A stretch of 64,000 nt of DNA from assembly GCF_024172095.1 (NCBI RefSeq), contig NZ_JAMZDX010000003.1:1318001-1382000 (forward strand), read 5' to 3'. The DNA is from Kitasatospora cinereorecta. GTDB lineage: Bacteria > Actinomycetota > Actinomycetes > Streptomycetales > Streptomycetaceae. The notes beneath the pieces were generated by a model. It had not been told where the DNA came from, did not search any database, and saw only the letters and a program-made list of their open reading frames with translations. The position numbers and the translations under genes were made by a program. Below, in pieces: positions 15,248-24,610 of this stretch (the first letter of the stretch is position 1; each line of letters starts with the position of its first letter).

Positions 15248-16579
15248 TCAGGCAGCCACGTCGGCGGCCTCGTCGGCGACCGGGACGCCGAGGTCGCGCA
15301 GCACCGCCTCGGCGGCCCGTCGACCGGAGACCAGGGTGCCCTGCACGGTGCTGGTGTCCCGGTGGTCGCCGCAGACGTACAGGCCGGCCAACAGCCGTAC
15401 CGAGCGGCGGAAGTGGTGCGGCGGCGGCATGGCCGGCACCGCGTCCGGGACGTGTCGGACGGCCAGGAACTCCCACCTGTCGGTGGAGGTCCCGTACAGC
15501 TCGCCGAGGCGGCGCCGGACGACCGGCTCGTCGCCGGACGGGCCGCCCGCGTCGAAGGTGTGCCGGCCGAGCACGGTGGTGGCGATCAGCGCCCGCCCGG
15601 ACGGTGCGTACGAGGGGTCGACCTCGCTGAGCACCAGCGAGTGCGAGACGCCGGAACGGTCGGCGTCCAGCAGCAGCACCGGCTCGCCCAGCGGGCTGCG
15701 GTCGGCCGCGTGGTAGTACGTGGTCACCGGGTGGAACGCGGGCAGCCGCAGGCCGGGGAGCAGGCCGGCGGCGGCCGGTGCGTCGGTGGCCACCACCACG
15801 GCCCGGGCGGCGATTCGGCCGTGCCGGGCGGTCTCCACGCCGGCCGTGGAGACCGAGGTGACCTCCACCCCGAGCCGCAGGCTCCCCTCGGGCAGGGCGG
15901 CGGCCAACTGGTCCGGGACCGCGCCGATCCCGGCGGCGGGCAGCGCCAGCCGGCCCCGCGCGTACGAGCGGAGCACCAGGTCGGCGACCCGGCTGCTGGT
16001 GGAGAGCGCCGGATCGGAGAGCAGGGCGGACAGCAGCGGGCGCAGGAAGCCGTCCACGGTCCGGGCGGGCAGGCCGCGGTCGCCGAGCGCCCGGGCGGCG
16101 GTGGTCTCGGGCCGGGCGAGCAGGCGAGGGACCGGGGTGGCGGCGAGCCGGCCGAGCGCGGCGGCCAGCCTGGCCCGGTCCAGCGGACTGCCGAGCGGTC
16201 CGCGCGGGCCGGCCTGGCGGGCGGCGGCCTGCCGGGCCGGGGTCTGCTGCGGATCGCCGATCCGGTACCGGCGTCCGCCGCTGTGCACCAGGGCGCCGGG
16301 CGCCAGCGGGCGCAGCTCCAGGCGGTCCAGGTCGAGCCGGCGGGCGGGCTCCGGGTACGCGGTGTTGAGCAGATGGCCTCCGTGGTCCAGGCGGAAGCCG
16401 TCGAGTTCGCGGGTGGCCATCCGGCCGCCGACGCGCTCGGTGGTCTCCAGCACCTGGACGTCCAGGCCCCGGTCGGCCAGCGCGCGGGCGGTGGCCAGCC
16501 CGGCGACGCCGGCGCCGACGACGACCACGTCCGGGTCGGTCGGGCGGCTGGCGCGGCGGGTGAAGTCGTATGCGGGCAC
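15248..16579 (-). CDS. FAD-dependent amine oxidase/desaturase-like protein
   Basis: A 443-residue NAD(P)/FAD Rossmann protein. The dinucleotide motif VVVVGAGVAGLATARALA starts near residue 18, followed by the downstream VQVLETTERVGGRMATRE strand-loop that is typical of flavin amine oxidase and phytoene-desaturase-like enzymes. A C-terminal FAD-contact block reads LYVCGDHRDTSTVQGTLVSG. The GTG at 16579 has an AGGGAGGGAG ribosome site and removes a spurious 46-residue extension. Substrate unknown. Confidence 0.85.
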   Translation of the reverse strand: MPAYDFTRRASRPTDPDVVVVGAGVAGLATARALADRGLDVQVLETTERVGGRMATRELDGFRLDHGGHLLNTAYPEPARRLDLDRLELRPLAPGALVHSGGRRYRIGDPQQTPARQAAARQAGPRGPLGSPLDRARLAAALGRLAATPVPRLLARPETTAARALGDRGLPARTVDGFLRPLLSALLSDPALSTSSRVADLVLRSYARGRLALPAAGIGAVPDQLAAALPEGSLRLGVEVTSVSTAGVETARHGRIAARAVVVATDAPAAAGLLPGLRLPAFHPVTTYYHAADRSPLGEPVLLLDADRSGVSHSLVLSEVDPSYAPSGRALIATTVLGRHTFDAGGPSGDEPVVRRRLGELYGTSTDRWEFLAVRHVPDAVPAMPPPHHFRRSVRLLAGLYVCGDHRDTSTVQGTLVSGRRAAEAVLRDLGVPVADEAADVAA

Positions 16580-16930
16580 GAGGTGTGCTCCCTCCCTGAC
16601 GGATGCCCTCCGGGCCGGCGGTGGCAGCGGTAGTGGCCATGGCGCGGAGGGCCGGGACGCAGTCCGACCATGTGATGCCCAATCAGTCTCCGGATCAGAC
16701 CGCGATGGTGTCGGCAATCGGAGGCCCGGCAGGGGTTCGGTGACACATCACGTCCGAACGGTGACCGAGCGTGCACCCCCGGGGGCGCGCGAAGCGCCCA
16801 TGGGCGCGCAGGGTCACCACCCCTAGGCCGCGCGCCGTCCGTGTGCCCCCGTACGCCCCCGCCTGCGCGGGCCGCAGCGACCTCCCCGCAGCAGCGTCAC
16901 CCGGCCCCTGCAGCAGTGCCACCAGGCCCC
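16580..16930. other. Intergenic region, promoter of the FAD oxidoreductase
   Basis: No gene is supported here. The region lies between two leftward genes and should hold the oxidoreductase promoter, but I cannot place hexamers with confidence. Confidence 0.4.
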
Positions 16931-17836
16931 CTACAGCGCGGCCCGGAGGATCGACTCCACGTCCGCGTGCCGGAACCGGAAGCCCGCCTCCAGCAGCTTC
17001 CGCGGCACCACCCGGTGGCTGCCGGTGACCTCCACCGCCATCTGCCCGAGCACCGCCTTCAGCGCGAAGTCCGGTACCGCGAACAGGGTCGGGCGGCCCA
17101 GCACCCGGCCCAGCTCCTCGGTCAGCCGGCCGTTGGTCACCGGGTCGGGGCCGGCCACGTTGACCGGCCCGCTGAGCTCCTCCCGGTCGATCAGGAAGCG
17201 CAGCGCGGCCACCTCGTCCGCCAGCGAGACGGCGCTCCAGTACTGCTCGCCCGACCCGAGCCGACCGCCCAGGCCCAGCTTGAACACCGGGAACAGCCGG
17301 GCCCCGGCGCCGCCGTGGCGGTCCATCACCAGGCCGGTCCGCGGGTGCACCACCCGCACCCCCGCGTCCGCCGCGGGCCGGGCCGCCGCCTCCCACTCCG
17401 CGCAGACCCGGGCCAGGAAGTCGTCACCGGCCGGCGCGGTCTCGTCGATCACCCGGTCGCCGGTCTGCCCGTACCAGCCCACCGCCGAGGCGCTCACCAG
17501 CACCCGCGGCGGCCGCTTCAGCCCGGCCAGCGCCCCGGCGACGGTCTCCGTCCCCAGTACCCGGCTGTCCCGGATCTCCCGCTTGTACGCCTCGGTCCAG
17601 CGGTGGTCGCCCACCCCGGCGCCGGCCAGGTGCACCACCGCGTCCAGCCCCTCCAGCGCGGCCGCGTCGATCTCCAGCCGGTGCGGGTTCCACCCCACTC
17701 CGAGGGTGCCGTCCGGCTGCACGCCGGTCCGGCTGCGGCGCCGCACCAGCCGCACCACCTCATGCCCGTCGGCCAGCAACGACCGGACGAGCGCGGAACC
17801 GATCAGACCCGTGGACCCTGTCACCGCGATGCGCAT
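16931..17836 (-). CDS. TIGR01777/DUF1731 family epimerase-like protein
   Basis: A 301-residue extended SDR. The N-terminal MRIAVTGSTGLIGSALVRSL holds the nucleotide-binding GxxGxxG. VVHLAGAGVGDHRW and SASAVGWYGQTGD mark the TIGR01777 subfamily, and the C-terminal DUF1731 segment reads SHRVVPRKLLEAGFRFRH before the end. The gene lies in the lipA-lipB-sucB neighbourhood in other actinobacteria (Rv2216 in M. tuberculosis, from memory). The reaction is unknown. Confidence 0.93.
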   Translation of the reverse strand: MRIAVTGSTGLIGSALVRSLLADGHEVVRLVRRRSRTGVQPDGTLGVGWNPHRLEIDAAALEGLDAVVHLAGAGVGDHRWTEAYKREIRDSRVLGTETVAGALAGLKRPPRVLVSASAVGWYGQTGDRVIDETAPAGDDFLARVCAEWEAAARPAADAGVRVVHPRTGLVMDRHGGAGARLFPVFKLGLGGRLGSGEQYWSAVSLADEVAALRFLIDREELSGPVNVAGPDPVTNGRLTEELGRVLGRPTLFAVPDFALKAVLGQMAVEVTGSHRVVPRKLLEAGFRFRHADVESILRAAL

Positions 17837-17922
17837 GCCCCCATCCTTCCAGGCACCCCGCGCCGAGCCGGGGACCTCCCCCGGGGCCGTGCCGCAGCCG
17901 CGATGCCCGACGCGGCACTGGC

Positions 17923-17928
17923 TAGAGT
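17923..17928 (+). promoter_or_regulatory. -10 box of a probably leaderless gene
   Basis: TAGAGT ends 7 nt before the ATG of the GNAT gene, and there is no Shine-Dalgarno sequence between. This is the usual spacing for leaderless Streptomyces transcripts starting at the initiation codon. Confidence 0.55.
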
Positions 17929-17935
17929 GGCGCGC

Positions 17936-18430
17936 ATGTCATCGCACCATCCGACGGTACGGACGGCGGTCGAGGCCGACGAGCCCGTGCTGCGCCACAT
18001 CGACCGCACCACCTGGTCCACGCTCTCCTCCGTGGGCCCGGCCCCGGCCGCGGACGTGCCGTTCTTCGACGAGCGGCACACCCCCGAGCAGTACCTGGTC
18101 GCCGAACTGGACGGCCGGCCGGTCGGCTACATCCGCCAGGTGCCGCCCACCGGACTCGCCTCCAACGCCCACATCCGGCAGATCCAGGGCCTCGCGGTGA
18201 TGCCCGAGGCCCGCGGCCGAGGTGTCGGCGACGTGCTGATCGAGGCCGCCTGCGAGGTCGCCCGCACCGCCGGCGCCCGCCGGATGACCCTCCGGGTGCT
18301 CGGCCACAACGCCCCGGCCCGCCGGCTGTACGAGCGCCGCGGCTTCACCGTCGACGGCGTCCTGCCCGGGGAGTTCCTGCTCGACGGCGCGTACGTCGAC
18401 GACATCTGGATGGGCCGCGGCCTGGTCTGA
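17936..18430 (+). CDS. GNAT-family N-acetyltransferase
   Basis: A 164-residue protein with the full GNAT core. The acetyl-CoA loop IQGLAVMPEARGRGVGDVLI spans about residues 81-100 (the R-G-x-G type motif A), and motif B is LRVLGHNAPARRLYERRGF. The substrate is not predictable. It is divergent from the epimerase gene, 99 bp away. Its start codon lies just behind a -10 hexamer, so it is likely translated from a leaderless message. Confidence 0.92.
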   Translation: MSSHHPTVRTAVEADEPVLRHIDRTTWSTLSSVGPAPAADVPFFDERHTPEQYLVAELDGRPVGYIRQVPPTGLASNAHIRQIQGLAVMPEARGRGVGDVLIEAACEVARTAGARRMTLRVLGHNAPARRLYERRGFTVDGVLPGEFLLDGAYVDDIWMGRGLV

Positions 18431-18443
18431 CGGCGGGCGTGGC

Positions 18444-19022
18444 TCAGTCCTCCCCGGGCGCCTCTCCCGGCTCTTCAGCGAGCTCCTCCCCGAGCTCCTC
18501 CTCGAACTCCTCCCCGAACCGCTCCCACAGCCGCGGATAGCGCTTCGCCATCAGCCCGGTGTCCTCGAAGTCGAACGGGGCGCCCTCGGGGGCGCGCGGC
18601 TGCGAGGTGCCGAGGTCCGGCAGCGGCAGCCCGGTCAGCTGCTCGTACGCCTCGTCGGCGGCGTACCCGAGGTCCTCGGCGTCGCCGTCCTCCTCCTCGT
18701 CGAAGTCCGGCACCAGCACCGCCAACTCGTCCGGCTGATGCACCGCGCCCTCGAACACCTCCCGCCCCTGCCCGATCAGCCAGCACCGGAAGTAGTCGAA
18801 GGCGTCCTCCGACGCCCCGCCCAGCATCAGGTACGCGGCACCCCAGAGCTCCGTCGTGTACGCGCGCTGGAACCGCGCCTCGAAGAGCCGGGCGAAGTCC
18901 AGCACGTCGTCCGGCGTCAGCTGGGCGAGCCGGTCCACCACCGCGTCCGCCTGCTCGTCCGGATCCCCGTCGGCGGCGTCCCTGGTCTCGTCGATCAGCT
19001 GCCAGAAGTCCGTCTCGTACAT
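18444..19022 (-). CDS. DUF4240 domain protein
   Basis: A 192-residue acidic protein of the DUF4240 family: MYETDFWQLIDETRDAADGD at the start, DFARLFEARFQRAYTTELWG, then FDYFRCWLIGQGREVFEGAV. The family is common in Streptomyces and functionally uncharacterised. The C-terminus is a run of acidic repeats (EEFEEELGEELAEEPGE). The ATG at 19022 gives the family start; the longer open frame upstream is not supported. Confidence 0.85.
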   Translation of the reverse strand: MYETDFWQLIDETRDAADGDPDEQADAVVDRLAQLTPDDVLDFARLFEARFQRAYTTELWGAAYLMLGGASEDAFDYFRCWLIGQGREVFEGAVHQPDELAVLVPDFDEEEDGDAEDLGYAADEAYEQLTGLPLPDLGTSQPRAPEGAPFDFEDTGLMAKRYPRLWERFGEEFEEELGEELAEEPGEAPGED

Positions 19023-19190
19023 CACCGCTCCAGCATCCCCGTTCGGCCCCGCCCCTGCACGCGCGGCACACGGCGGATTTCGTACCGTGCTCCCTGATTC
19101 GGGCGAAGCCGTCGAAAACACCCCGCCCGGAGCGCAGCGCCCGCGTGGCCGCCCGGCGCGTTCGCGCAGCCCCCGCCCGGCGCGAACGCG

Positions 19191-19225
19191 AAGGCCCCCG
19201 CCCGGCGGTGCCGGACGGGGGCCTT
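19191..19225 (-). terminator. Terminator of sucB
   Basis: AAGGCCCCCG (19191-19200) and CGGGGGCCTT (19216-19225) are perfect 10-bp arms lying just past the sucB stop codon. Confidence 0.8.
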
Positions 19226-19238
19226 CGACGGGGGTGCC

Positions 19239-20996
19239 TTACAGGCCGAGCTCGACCTCGAACTCGCCGGCCTCCAGGATCTCCTTCACGGCCACCAGGT
19301 AGCGGGCGGCGTCGGCGCCGTCCACCAGACGGTGGTCGTAGGAGAGCGACAGGTAGGTCATGTCGCGGATGCCGATGGCGGTGCCGCCGTCGGCCTCGAT
19401 GACGACCGGGCGCTTCACGGTGGCGCCGATGCCCAGGATGGCGACCTGGTTCGGCGGCACGATGACGGTGTCGAACAGGGCGCCACGCGAACCGGTGTTG
19501 CTGATGGTGAAGGTGGCGCCGGACAGCTCGTCCGGGGTGATCTTGTTGTTGCGGACCTTGTCGGCCAGCTCGGCGGTCTTCTTGGAGATGCCGGCGATGT
19601 TGAGGTCGCCCGCACCCTTGATGACCGGGGTCATCAGACCCTTCTCCGAGTCCACCGCGATACCGATGTTCTCGGAGTCGAAGTAGGTGATGGTGCCCTC
19701 GGCCTCGTTGATCCGGGCGTTGATGACCGCGTGGGCCTTCAGCGCCTGGGCGGCGGCCTTGACGAAGAACGGCATCGGGGACAGCTTCACGCCCTCGCGG
19801 GCGAGGAAGGAGTCCTTGGCCTTGCCGCGCAGCGACATGATCTTGGTGACGTCGACCTCGACCACGCTGGTGAGCTGCGCCTGCTCGTGCAGGGCCTTCA
19901 GCATGTTGTCGCCGATGACCTTGCGCATGCGGGTCATCTTGACCGTCTGGCCGCGCAGCGCGGACGGCGCGGCGGCGGCCTTCGGCGCGGCGGCAGCGGC
20001 CGGAGCGGCAGCGGCGACCGGAGCCTTGGCGGCCTCGGCGGCGGCCAGCACGTCCTGCTTGCGGATGCGGCCGCCGACACCGGAGCCGGTGACGGAGGCG
20101 AGCGAGACGCCCTGCTCGGCGGCGAGCTTGCGGACCAGCGGGGTGACGTACGCGTCACCCGCGTCGGCCGCCGGGGCAGCCGGAGCGGCGACCGGGGCCG
20201 GAGCGGCCACGGGAGCCGGGGCAACGGGCGCGGCCGGGGCAGCGACCGGAGCCGGAGCGGCGGCGACCGGCGCGGGAGCCGGAGCAGCCGGGGCAACGGG
20301 GGCGGCAACCGGAGCCGGAGCAACGGGCGCAGCCGGGGCGGCGACCGGAGCCGGAGCAGCGGGCGCAGCCGGGGCGGCGGCGACCGGCGCGGCACCCGCG
20401 GCACCGATCAGCGCCAGCTGGGCGCCGACCTCGGCGGTCTCGTCCTCGCCGACCAGGATCTTCACGACGACGCCGGCGACCGGCGACGGGATCTCGGTGT
20501 CGACCTTGTCGGTGGAGACCTCGAGCAGCGGCTCGTCGACCTCGACGGTGTCACCCTCGGCCTTCAGCCAGCGGGTGACGGTGCCCTCGGTGACCGACTC
20601 GCCCAGGGCCGGCAGCAGCACCGGGGTGGCGTCGCCGGCCGGAGCGGCAGCCGGAGCAGCCGGAGCGGCGACCGGGGCCGGAGCCTCGGCGACCGGCGCG
20701 GGGGCGGCGACCGGAGCGGCCTGCGCCACCGGGGCCGGGGCGGCGGCCGGGGCACCCGAGCCGTCCTCGATGAGCGCCAGCTCGGCACCCACCTCGACCG
20801 TCTCGTCCTCGCCGACCACGATCTTCGCCAGTACGCCGGAGGCCGGGGCCGGGATCTCGGTGTCGACCTTGTCGGTGGAGACCTCGAGCAGCGGCTCGTC
20901 CATCTCCACCCGCTCACCCTCGGCCTTCAGCCAGCGGGTGACGGTGCCTTCGGTCACGCTCTCGCCCAGCGCGGGCAGTGTTACTGAGACCGCCAT
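19239..20996 (-). CDS. sucB: Dihydrolipoamide acyltransferase E2 (2-oxoglutarate dehydrogenase type)
   Basis: A 585-residue E2 with two N-terminal lipoyl domains, each with the lipoylated lysine in STDKVDTEIP (near residues 42 and 165). A very long Ala-Pro-Val linker follows. The E3-binding domain is VTPLVRKLAAEQGVSLASVT with GVGGRIRKQDVL. The C-terminal catalytic domain carries SYDHRLVDGADAARYL, holding the active-site histidine. AGGAG precedes the ATG at 20996; the 7-residue extension is not needed. It lies 66 bp downstream of lpdA. In mycobacteria the orthologous protein serves pyruvate dehydrogenase, so either complex is possible. Confidence 0.93.
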   Translation of the reverse strand: MAVSVTLPALGESVTEGTVTRWLKAEGERVEMDEPLLEVSTDKVDTEIPAPASGVLAKIVVGEDETVEVGAELALIEDGSGAPAAAPAPVAQAAPVAAPAPVAEAPAPVAAPAAPAAAPAGDATPVLLPALGESVTEGTVTRWLKAEGDTVEVDEPLLEVSTDKVDTEIPSPVAGVVVKILVGEDETAEVGAQLALIGAAGAAPVAAAPAAPAAPAPVAAPAAPVAPAPVAAPVAPAAPAPAPVAAAPAPVAAPAAPVAPAPVAAPAPVAAPAAPAADAGDAYVTPLVRKLAAEQGVSLASVTGSGVGGRIRKQDVLAAAEAAKAPVAAAAPAAAAAPKAAAAPSALRGQTVKMTRMRKVIGDNMLKALHEQAQLTSVVEVDVTKIMSLRGKAKDSFLAREGVKLSPMPFFVKAAAQALKAHAVINARINEAEGTITYFDSENIGIAVDSEKGLMTPVIKGAGDLNIAGISKKTAELADKVRNNKITPDELSGATFTISNTGSRGALFDTVIVPPNQVAILGIGATVKRPVVIEADGGTAIGIRDMTYLSLSYDHRLVDGADAARYLVAVKEILEAGEFEVELGL

Positions 20997-21062
20997 GGTT
21001 TCAGCGACTCCTATCAAGTCTTTCGTACGAGTCGTACAGGTATGGGGAAGTAACGGGCGCGA

Positions 21063-22451
21063 TCAGTCGTGCGCGTGCAGCGGCTTGCCGGCCAGCGCCA
21101 GGTGCGCCTCGCCGAGGGCCTCGGACTGGCTCGGGTGCGCGTGGATGAGCTGCGCGACCTCGGAGGGCAGGGCCTCCCAGTTGTAGATCAGCTGGGCCTC
21201 GCCGACCTGCTCGCCCATCCGGGCGCCGACCATGTGGACACCCACCACGGCGCCGTCCTTGACCTGGACGAGCTTGATCTCGCCGGCGGTCTTCAGGATC
21301 TTGCTCTTGCCGTTGCCGGCCAGGTTGTACTTGAGCGTGACGACCTTCTCCTTGCCGTACTGCTCGACGGCCTTGGCCTCGGAGAGACCCACCGAGGCGA
21401 CCTCGGGGTTGGAGTAGGTGACGCGCGGGATGCCGTCGTAGTCGATCGGCACGGCCTTCAGGCCGGCCAGGCGCTCGGCCACCAGGATGCCCTCGGCGAA
21501 GCCGACGTGGGCCAGCTGGAGGGTCGGCGCCAGGTCGCCGACGGCGGAGATGGTCGGCACGTTGGTGCGCATGAACTCGTCGACCAGGACGTAGCCGCGG
21601 TCCATCGCGACGCCCTGCTCCTCGTAGCCGAGGCCGGCCGAGACCGGGCCGCGGCCGATCGCGACGAGCAGCACGTCGGCGTCGATGACCTTGCCGTTCT
21701 CGGTGGAGACGCGGACACCGGACTCGGTGTACTCGACGCCGGAGAAGCGGGCCTTGAGCTCGAACTTGATGCCGCGCTTGCGGAAGGCACGCTCCAGCAG
21801 CTTGGAGGAGTTCTCGTCCTCCAGCGGCACCAGGTGCGGCAGGGCCTCGACGATGGTGACGTCGACGCCGAACGACTTCCAGACGGACGCGAACTCGACA
21901 CCGATCACGCCGCCGCCGAGGATGACGGCCGACTTCGGGATGTAGTCGAGCTTGAGGGCGTGGTCGGAGGAGATGACGCGGTTGCCGTCGATCTCCAGGC
22001 CCGGGATCGAGCGCGGCACCGAGCCGGTGGCGAGGACGATGTGGCGGCCCTCGACCCGCTGGCCGTTGACGTCCACCGAGGTCGGCGAGGAGAGCCGGCC
22101 GGCGCCCTGGATGAAGGTGACCTTGCGGGAGGCGACCAGGCCCTGCAGACCCTTGTACAGGCCGGAGACGACGTCGTCCTTGTACTTGTGGACGCCGTTG
22201 ATGTCGATGCCCTGGAAGGTCGCGAGCACGCCGAACTCCGCGGCCTCGCGGGTCTCGTCGGCGACCTCGGCCGCGTGCAGCAGGGCCTTGGTGGGGATGC
22301 AGCCGCGGTGCAGGCAGGTGCCGCCGAGCTCGCCCTTCTCGATCAGCGCGACGCTCAGGCCCAGCTGGGCGGCGCGGAGCGCCGCGGCGTAACCGCCGCT
22401 TCCGCCTCCGAGAATGACTACGTCGAAAACGGTGCTGGCGTCGTTCGCCAC
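21063..22451 (-). CDS. lpdA: Dihydrolipoyl dehydrogenase
   Basis: A 462-residue flavoprotein disulfide reductase (E3) that reoxidises the lipoyl group of SucB with NAD. FAD-binding GGGSGGYAAALRAAQLG is at the start, the redox disulfide is in GGTCLHRGCIPTKALLH (near residues 44-49), the NAD-binding VILGGGVIGVEFAS follows, and the active-site IHAHPSQSEALGEA lies near the end. The GTG at 22451 follows GGAGG. Grouping with sucB, lipA and lipB makes this a lipoate-dependent dehydrogenase locus. Confidence 0.96.
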   Translation of the reverse strand: MANDASTVFDVVILGGGSGGYAAALRAAQLGLSVALIEKGELGGTCLHRGCIPTKALLHAAEVADETREAAEFGVLATFQGIDINGVHKYKDDVVSGLYKGLQGLVASRKVTFIQGAGRLSSPTSVDVNGQRVEGRHIVLATGSVPRSIPGLEIDGNRVISSDHALKLDYIPKSAVILGGGVIGVEFASVWKSFGVDVTIVEALPHLVPLEDENSSKLLERAFRKRGIKFELKARFSGVEYTESGVRVSTENGKVIDADVLLVAIGRGPVSAGLGYEEQGVAMDRGYVLVDEFMRTNVPTISAVGDLAPTLQLAHVGFAEGILVAERLAGLKAVPIDYDGIPRVTYSNPEVASVGLSEAKAVEQYGKEKVVTLKYNLAGNGKSKILKTAGEIKLVQVKDGAVVGVHMVGARMGEQVGEAQLIYNWEALPSEVAQLIHAHPSQSEALGEAHLALAGKPLHAHD

Positions 22452-22823
22452 GTCACGTCCTCCATGCAAAAGGTGCGGATCGCCGGGCCGGTCGCGGTCC
22501 GGTGGGTGGGTGACCCTTGTAAGGGCGCGCCCAGTCGTGCCGGAAATACATCTTTGCACTTGTTGGCGGCGACTGATGTCCGGGGCTGCCTCGGCGGTGC
22601 GCCCGGTGGTCTCCGACGGCGTCGGAATGCCCCGTACGTGGGGGTATCGTCGCAGCTCACAGGCGTGCGGAGGGGGTCGGGAGGGGGACCTGACAGACCC
22701 GTCGGACGCCTGCGTTCCACTCTGCGGAACAAAGTTTCGCCCGAGGCGAACAGGCGGTCGGTCTTGTGCGGTGACCTACTCGCTGGTAATAGCCGTCGTC
22801 CGGTCGGGGCGGCCGGAGACGAC
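22452..22823. other. Intergenic region upstream of lpdA
   Basis: About 370 bp with no supported gene. It should hold the lpdA-sucB promoter. The right end is the pepA terminator. Overlapping open readings on both strands are Arg/Pro-rich and have no ribosome sites. Confidence 0.45.
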
Positions 22824-22857
22824 GGAGGGCCCGGCACCGAACGGTGCCGGGCCCTCC
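22824..22857 (-). terminator. Terminator of pepA
   Basis: GGAGGGCCCGGCACC (22824-22838) and GGTGCCGGGCCCTCC (22843-22857) are perfect 15-bp arms with a GAAC tetraloop, 10 bp past the pepA stop codon. Confidence 0.9.
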
Positions 22858-22866
22858 AGCCGTGCG

Positions 22867-24363
22867 TCAGGCGCCCGCGGCGGTGTCCTCCGCGAAGCGG
22901 ACCAGGGTGCGCACCGCGCTGGCGGTGCCGCCCTTCGGGGTGTAGCCGGACGGGCCGCCCTCGTTGAACGCCGGGCCGGCGATGTCCAGGTGCGCCCAGT
23001 CGATGCCCTCGGCCACGAACTCCTTCAGGAACAGGCCGGCCACCAGGCCGCCGCCCATCCGCTCGCCCATGTTGGCGAGGTCGGCGATGGTCGACTCGAC
23101 CATGCCCTTGCGCAGGTCGGCCGGGAGCGGCATCGGCCAGGACTGCTCGCCGACCGCGGTGGCGGTCTCGTGCAGCTTGGTGCGCAGCTCGTCGTTGTTG
23201 GCCATCACGCCGAAGGTGCGGTTGCCCAGGGCCAGCACCATGGCGCCGGTCAGGGTGGCGACGTCCACGATCACGTCCGGCTGCTCCTCGCCGGCCCGGA
23301 CGATCGCGTCGGCCAGCACCAGGCGGCCCTCGGCGTCGGTGTTCAGCACCTCGACGGTCTTGCCGCCGTACATGCGCAGCACGTCACCCGGGCGGGTGGC
23401 GGTGCCGGACGGCATGTTCTCCGCCAGGGCGAGCCAGGCGGTGACGTTGACCTGGAGGCCCAGGCGCTTGGCGGCGACCACGGCGGCGAACACGGCGGCG
23501 GCGCCGGCCATGTCGCACTTCATGGTCTCGTTGTGGCCGGCCGGCTTCAGCGAGATGCCGCCCGAGTCGTAGGTGATGCCCTTGCCGACGAAGGCCAGCG
23601 AGGCCTTGGCCTTCGGGTGGGTGTAGGCGACCTTCACCAGCCGGGGCGGGTTGGCCGAGCCGTTGCCCACGCCGAGAATGCCGCCGAAGCCGCCCTTGGT
23701 CAGCGCCTTCTCGTCCAGCACCTCGACCTTGAGGCCGTGCTCCTTGCCGGCCGCCTGGGCGATCGCGGCGAAGGACTTCGGGTTGAGATCGTTCGGGGCG
23801 GTGTTGACCAGGTCGCGGGCGCGGTTCATCTCCTCGCCGATCGCCGCGGCGCGCTCCACCGCGGCCTTGGCGTCCTTGGAGCCCTTGCGCTCGGCGAGCA
23901 GGACCAGCTCGCCGACCGGAGCCTTGCCGTCACCGCTCTTGTAGGTGCCGAAGGCGTACGCGCCGAGCAGCGCGCCCAGCGCGACCGCCTCGACGTCCTC
24001 GGCGGAGCCGGTCGGCAGCGCCAGCGCGGCCTTCTTCACGCCGGCCAGGGTGCGGGCGGCGACACCGGCGGCCTTGCGCAGCGCCTCCGCGTCGTAGCCG
24101 GCCTCGGCAGCCTCGCCGAGGCCCACGGCCAGCACCAGCGGGGCCTTCAGCCCGGCGGCGGACGGGACCTTGACCGCCTCGCCCTCGGCGCCGGTGGCAC
24201 CCAGGGTGGTGAGGACCTCGGCCAGGGTGCCCTCGAAGGCCTCGACCACGGCCTCCGCCCCCGGGGCGACGACCAGGCCCTTGGGGCCCTTCGCCACGCC
24301 GATCACCAGGGCGTCCGCGCGCAGCGAGGCGGCGGACGAGGTGCTCACAGACAGTGCAGTCAC
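22867..24363 (-). CDS. pepA: Leucyl aminopeptidase (M17)
   Basis: A 498-residue cytosolic metallo-aminopeptidase of normal family length. The C-terminal catalytic domain shows the metal and substrate motifs FVGKGITYDSGGISLKPAG, CDMAGAAAVFAAVVAAK and the hallmark NTDAEGRLVLADAI. The N-terminal M17 domain is more variable. The GTG at 24363 is chosen because the N-terminus then reads MTALSVSTSS-like, as in relatives; the ribosome site is weak (ACAGGA). It lies near sucB/lpdA as in M. tuberculosis. Confidence 0.95.
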   Translation of the reverse strand: MTALSVSTSSAASLRADALVIGVAKGPKGLVVAPGAEAVVEAFEGTLAEVLTTLGATGAEGEAVKVPSAAGLKAPLVLAVGLGEAAEAGYDAEALRKAAGVAARTLAGVKKAALALPTGSAEDVEAVALGALLGAYAFGTYKSGDGKAPVGELVLLAERKGSKDAKAAVERAAAIGEEMNRARDLVNTAPNDLNPKSFAAIAQAAGKEHGLKVEVLDEKALTKGGFGGILGVGNGSANPPRLVKVAYTHPKAKASLAFVGKGITYDSGGISLKPAGHNETMKCDMAGAAAVFAAVVAAKRLGLQVNVTAWLALAENMPSGTATRPGDVLRMYGGKTVEVLNTDAEGRLVLADAIVRAGEEQPDVIVDVATLTGAMVLALGNRTFGVMANNDELRTKLHETATAVGEQSWPMPLPADLRKGMVESTIADLANMGERMGGGLVAGLFLKEFVAEGIDWAHLDIAGPAFNEGGPSGYTPKGGTASAVRTLVRFAEDTAAGA

Positions 24364-24610
24364 GTAAATGCGTCCTGTTCTTTCGCGGTCCACAGCCGAG
24401 TACGGCGACGGTGCCGTACCGGCAATAACCCCGCCGAACTCCGCGGGGAAACGGGGCGCAGGGCTACGGTGCACCCCGCATGGTAGTCCGCATGCTGGGA
24501 TTACGCCGCCCCACCCCGGCGTGATCACTTTCCCGGAATCCCGTGACGGTGCGTGAGATCGCGTTGAGTACTCTTCTCGCCACTGGAAACGGGGGAAACG
24601 GGGAGGACGA

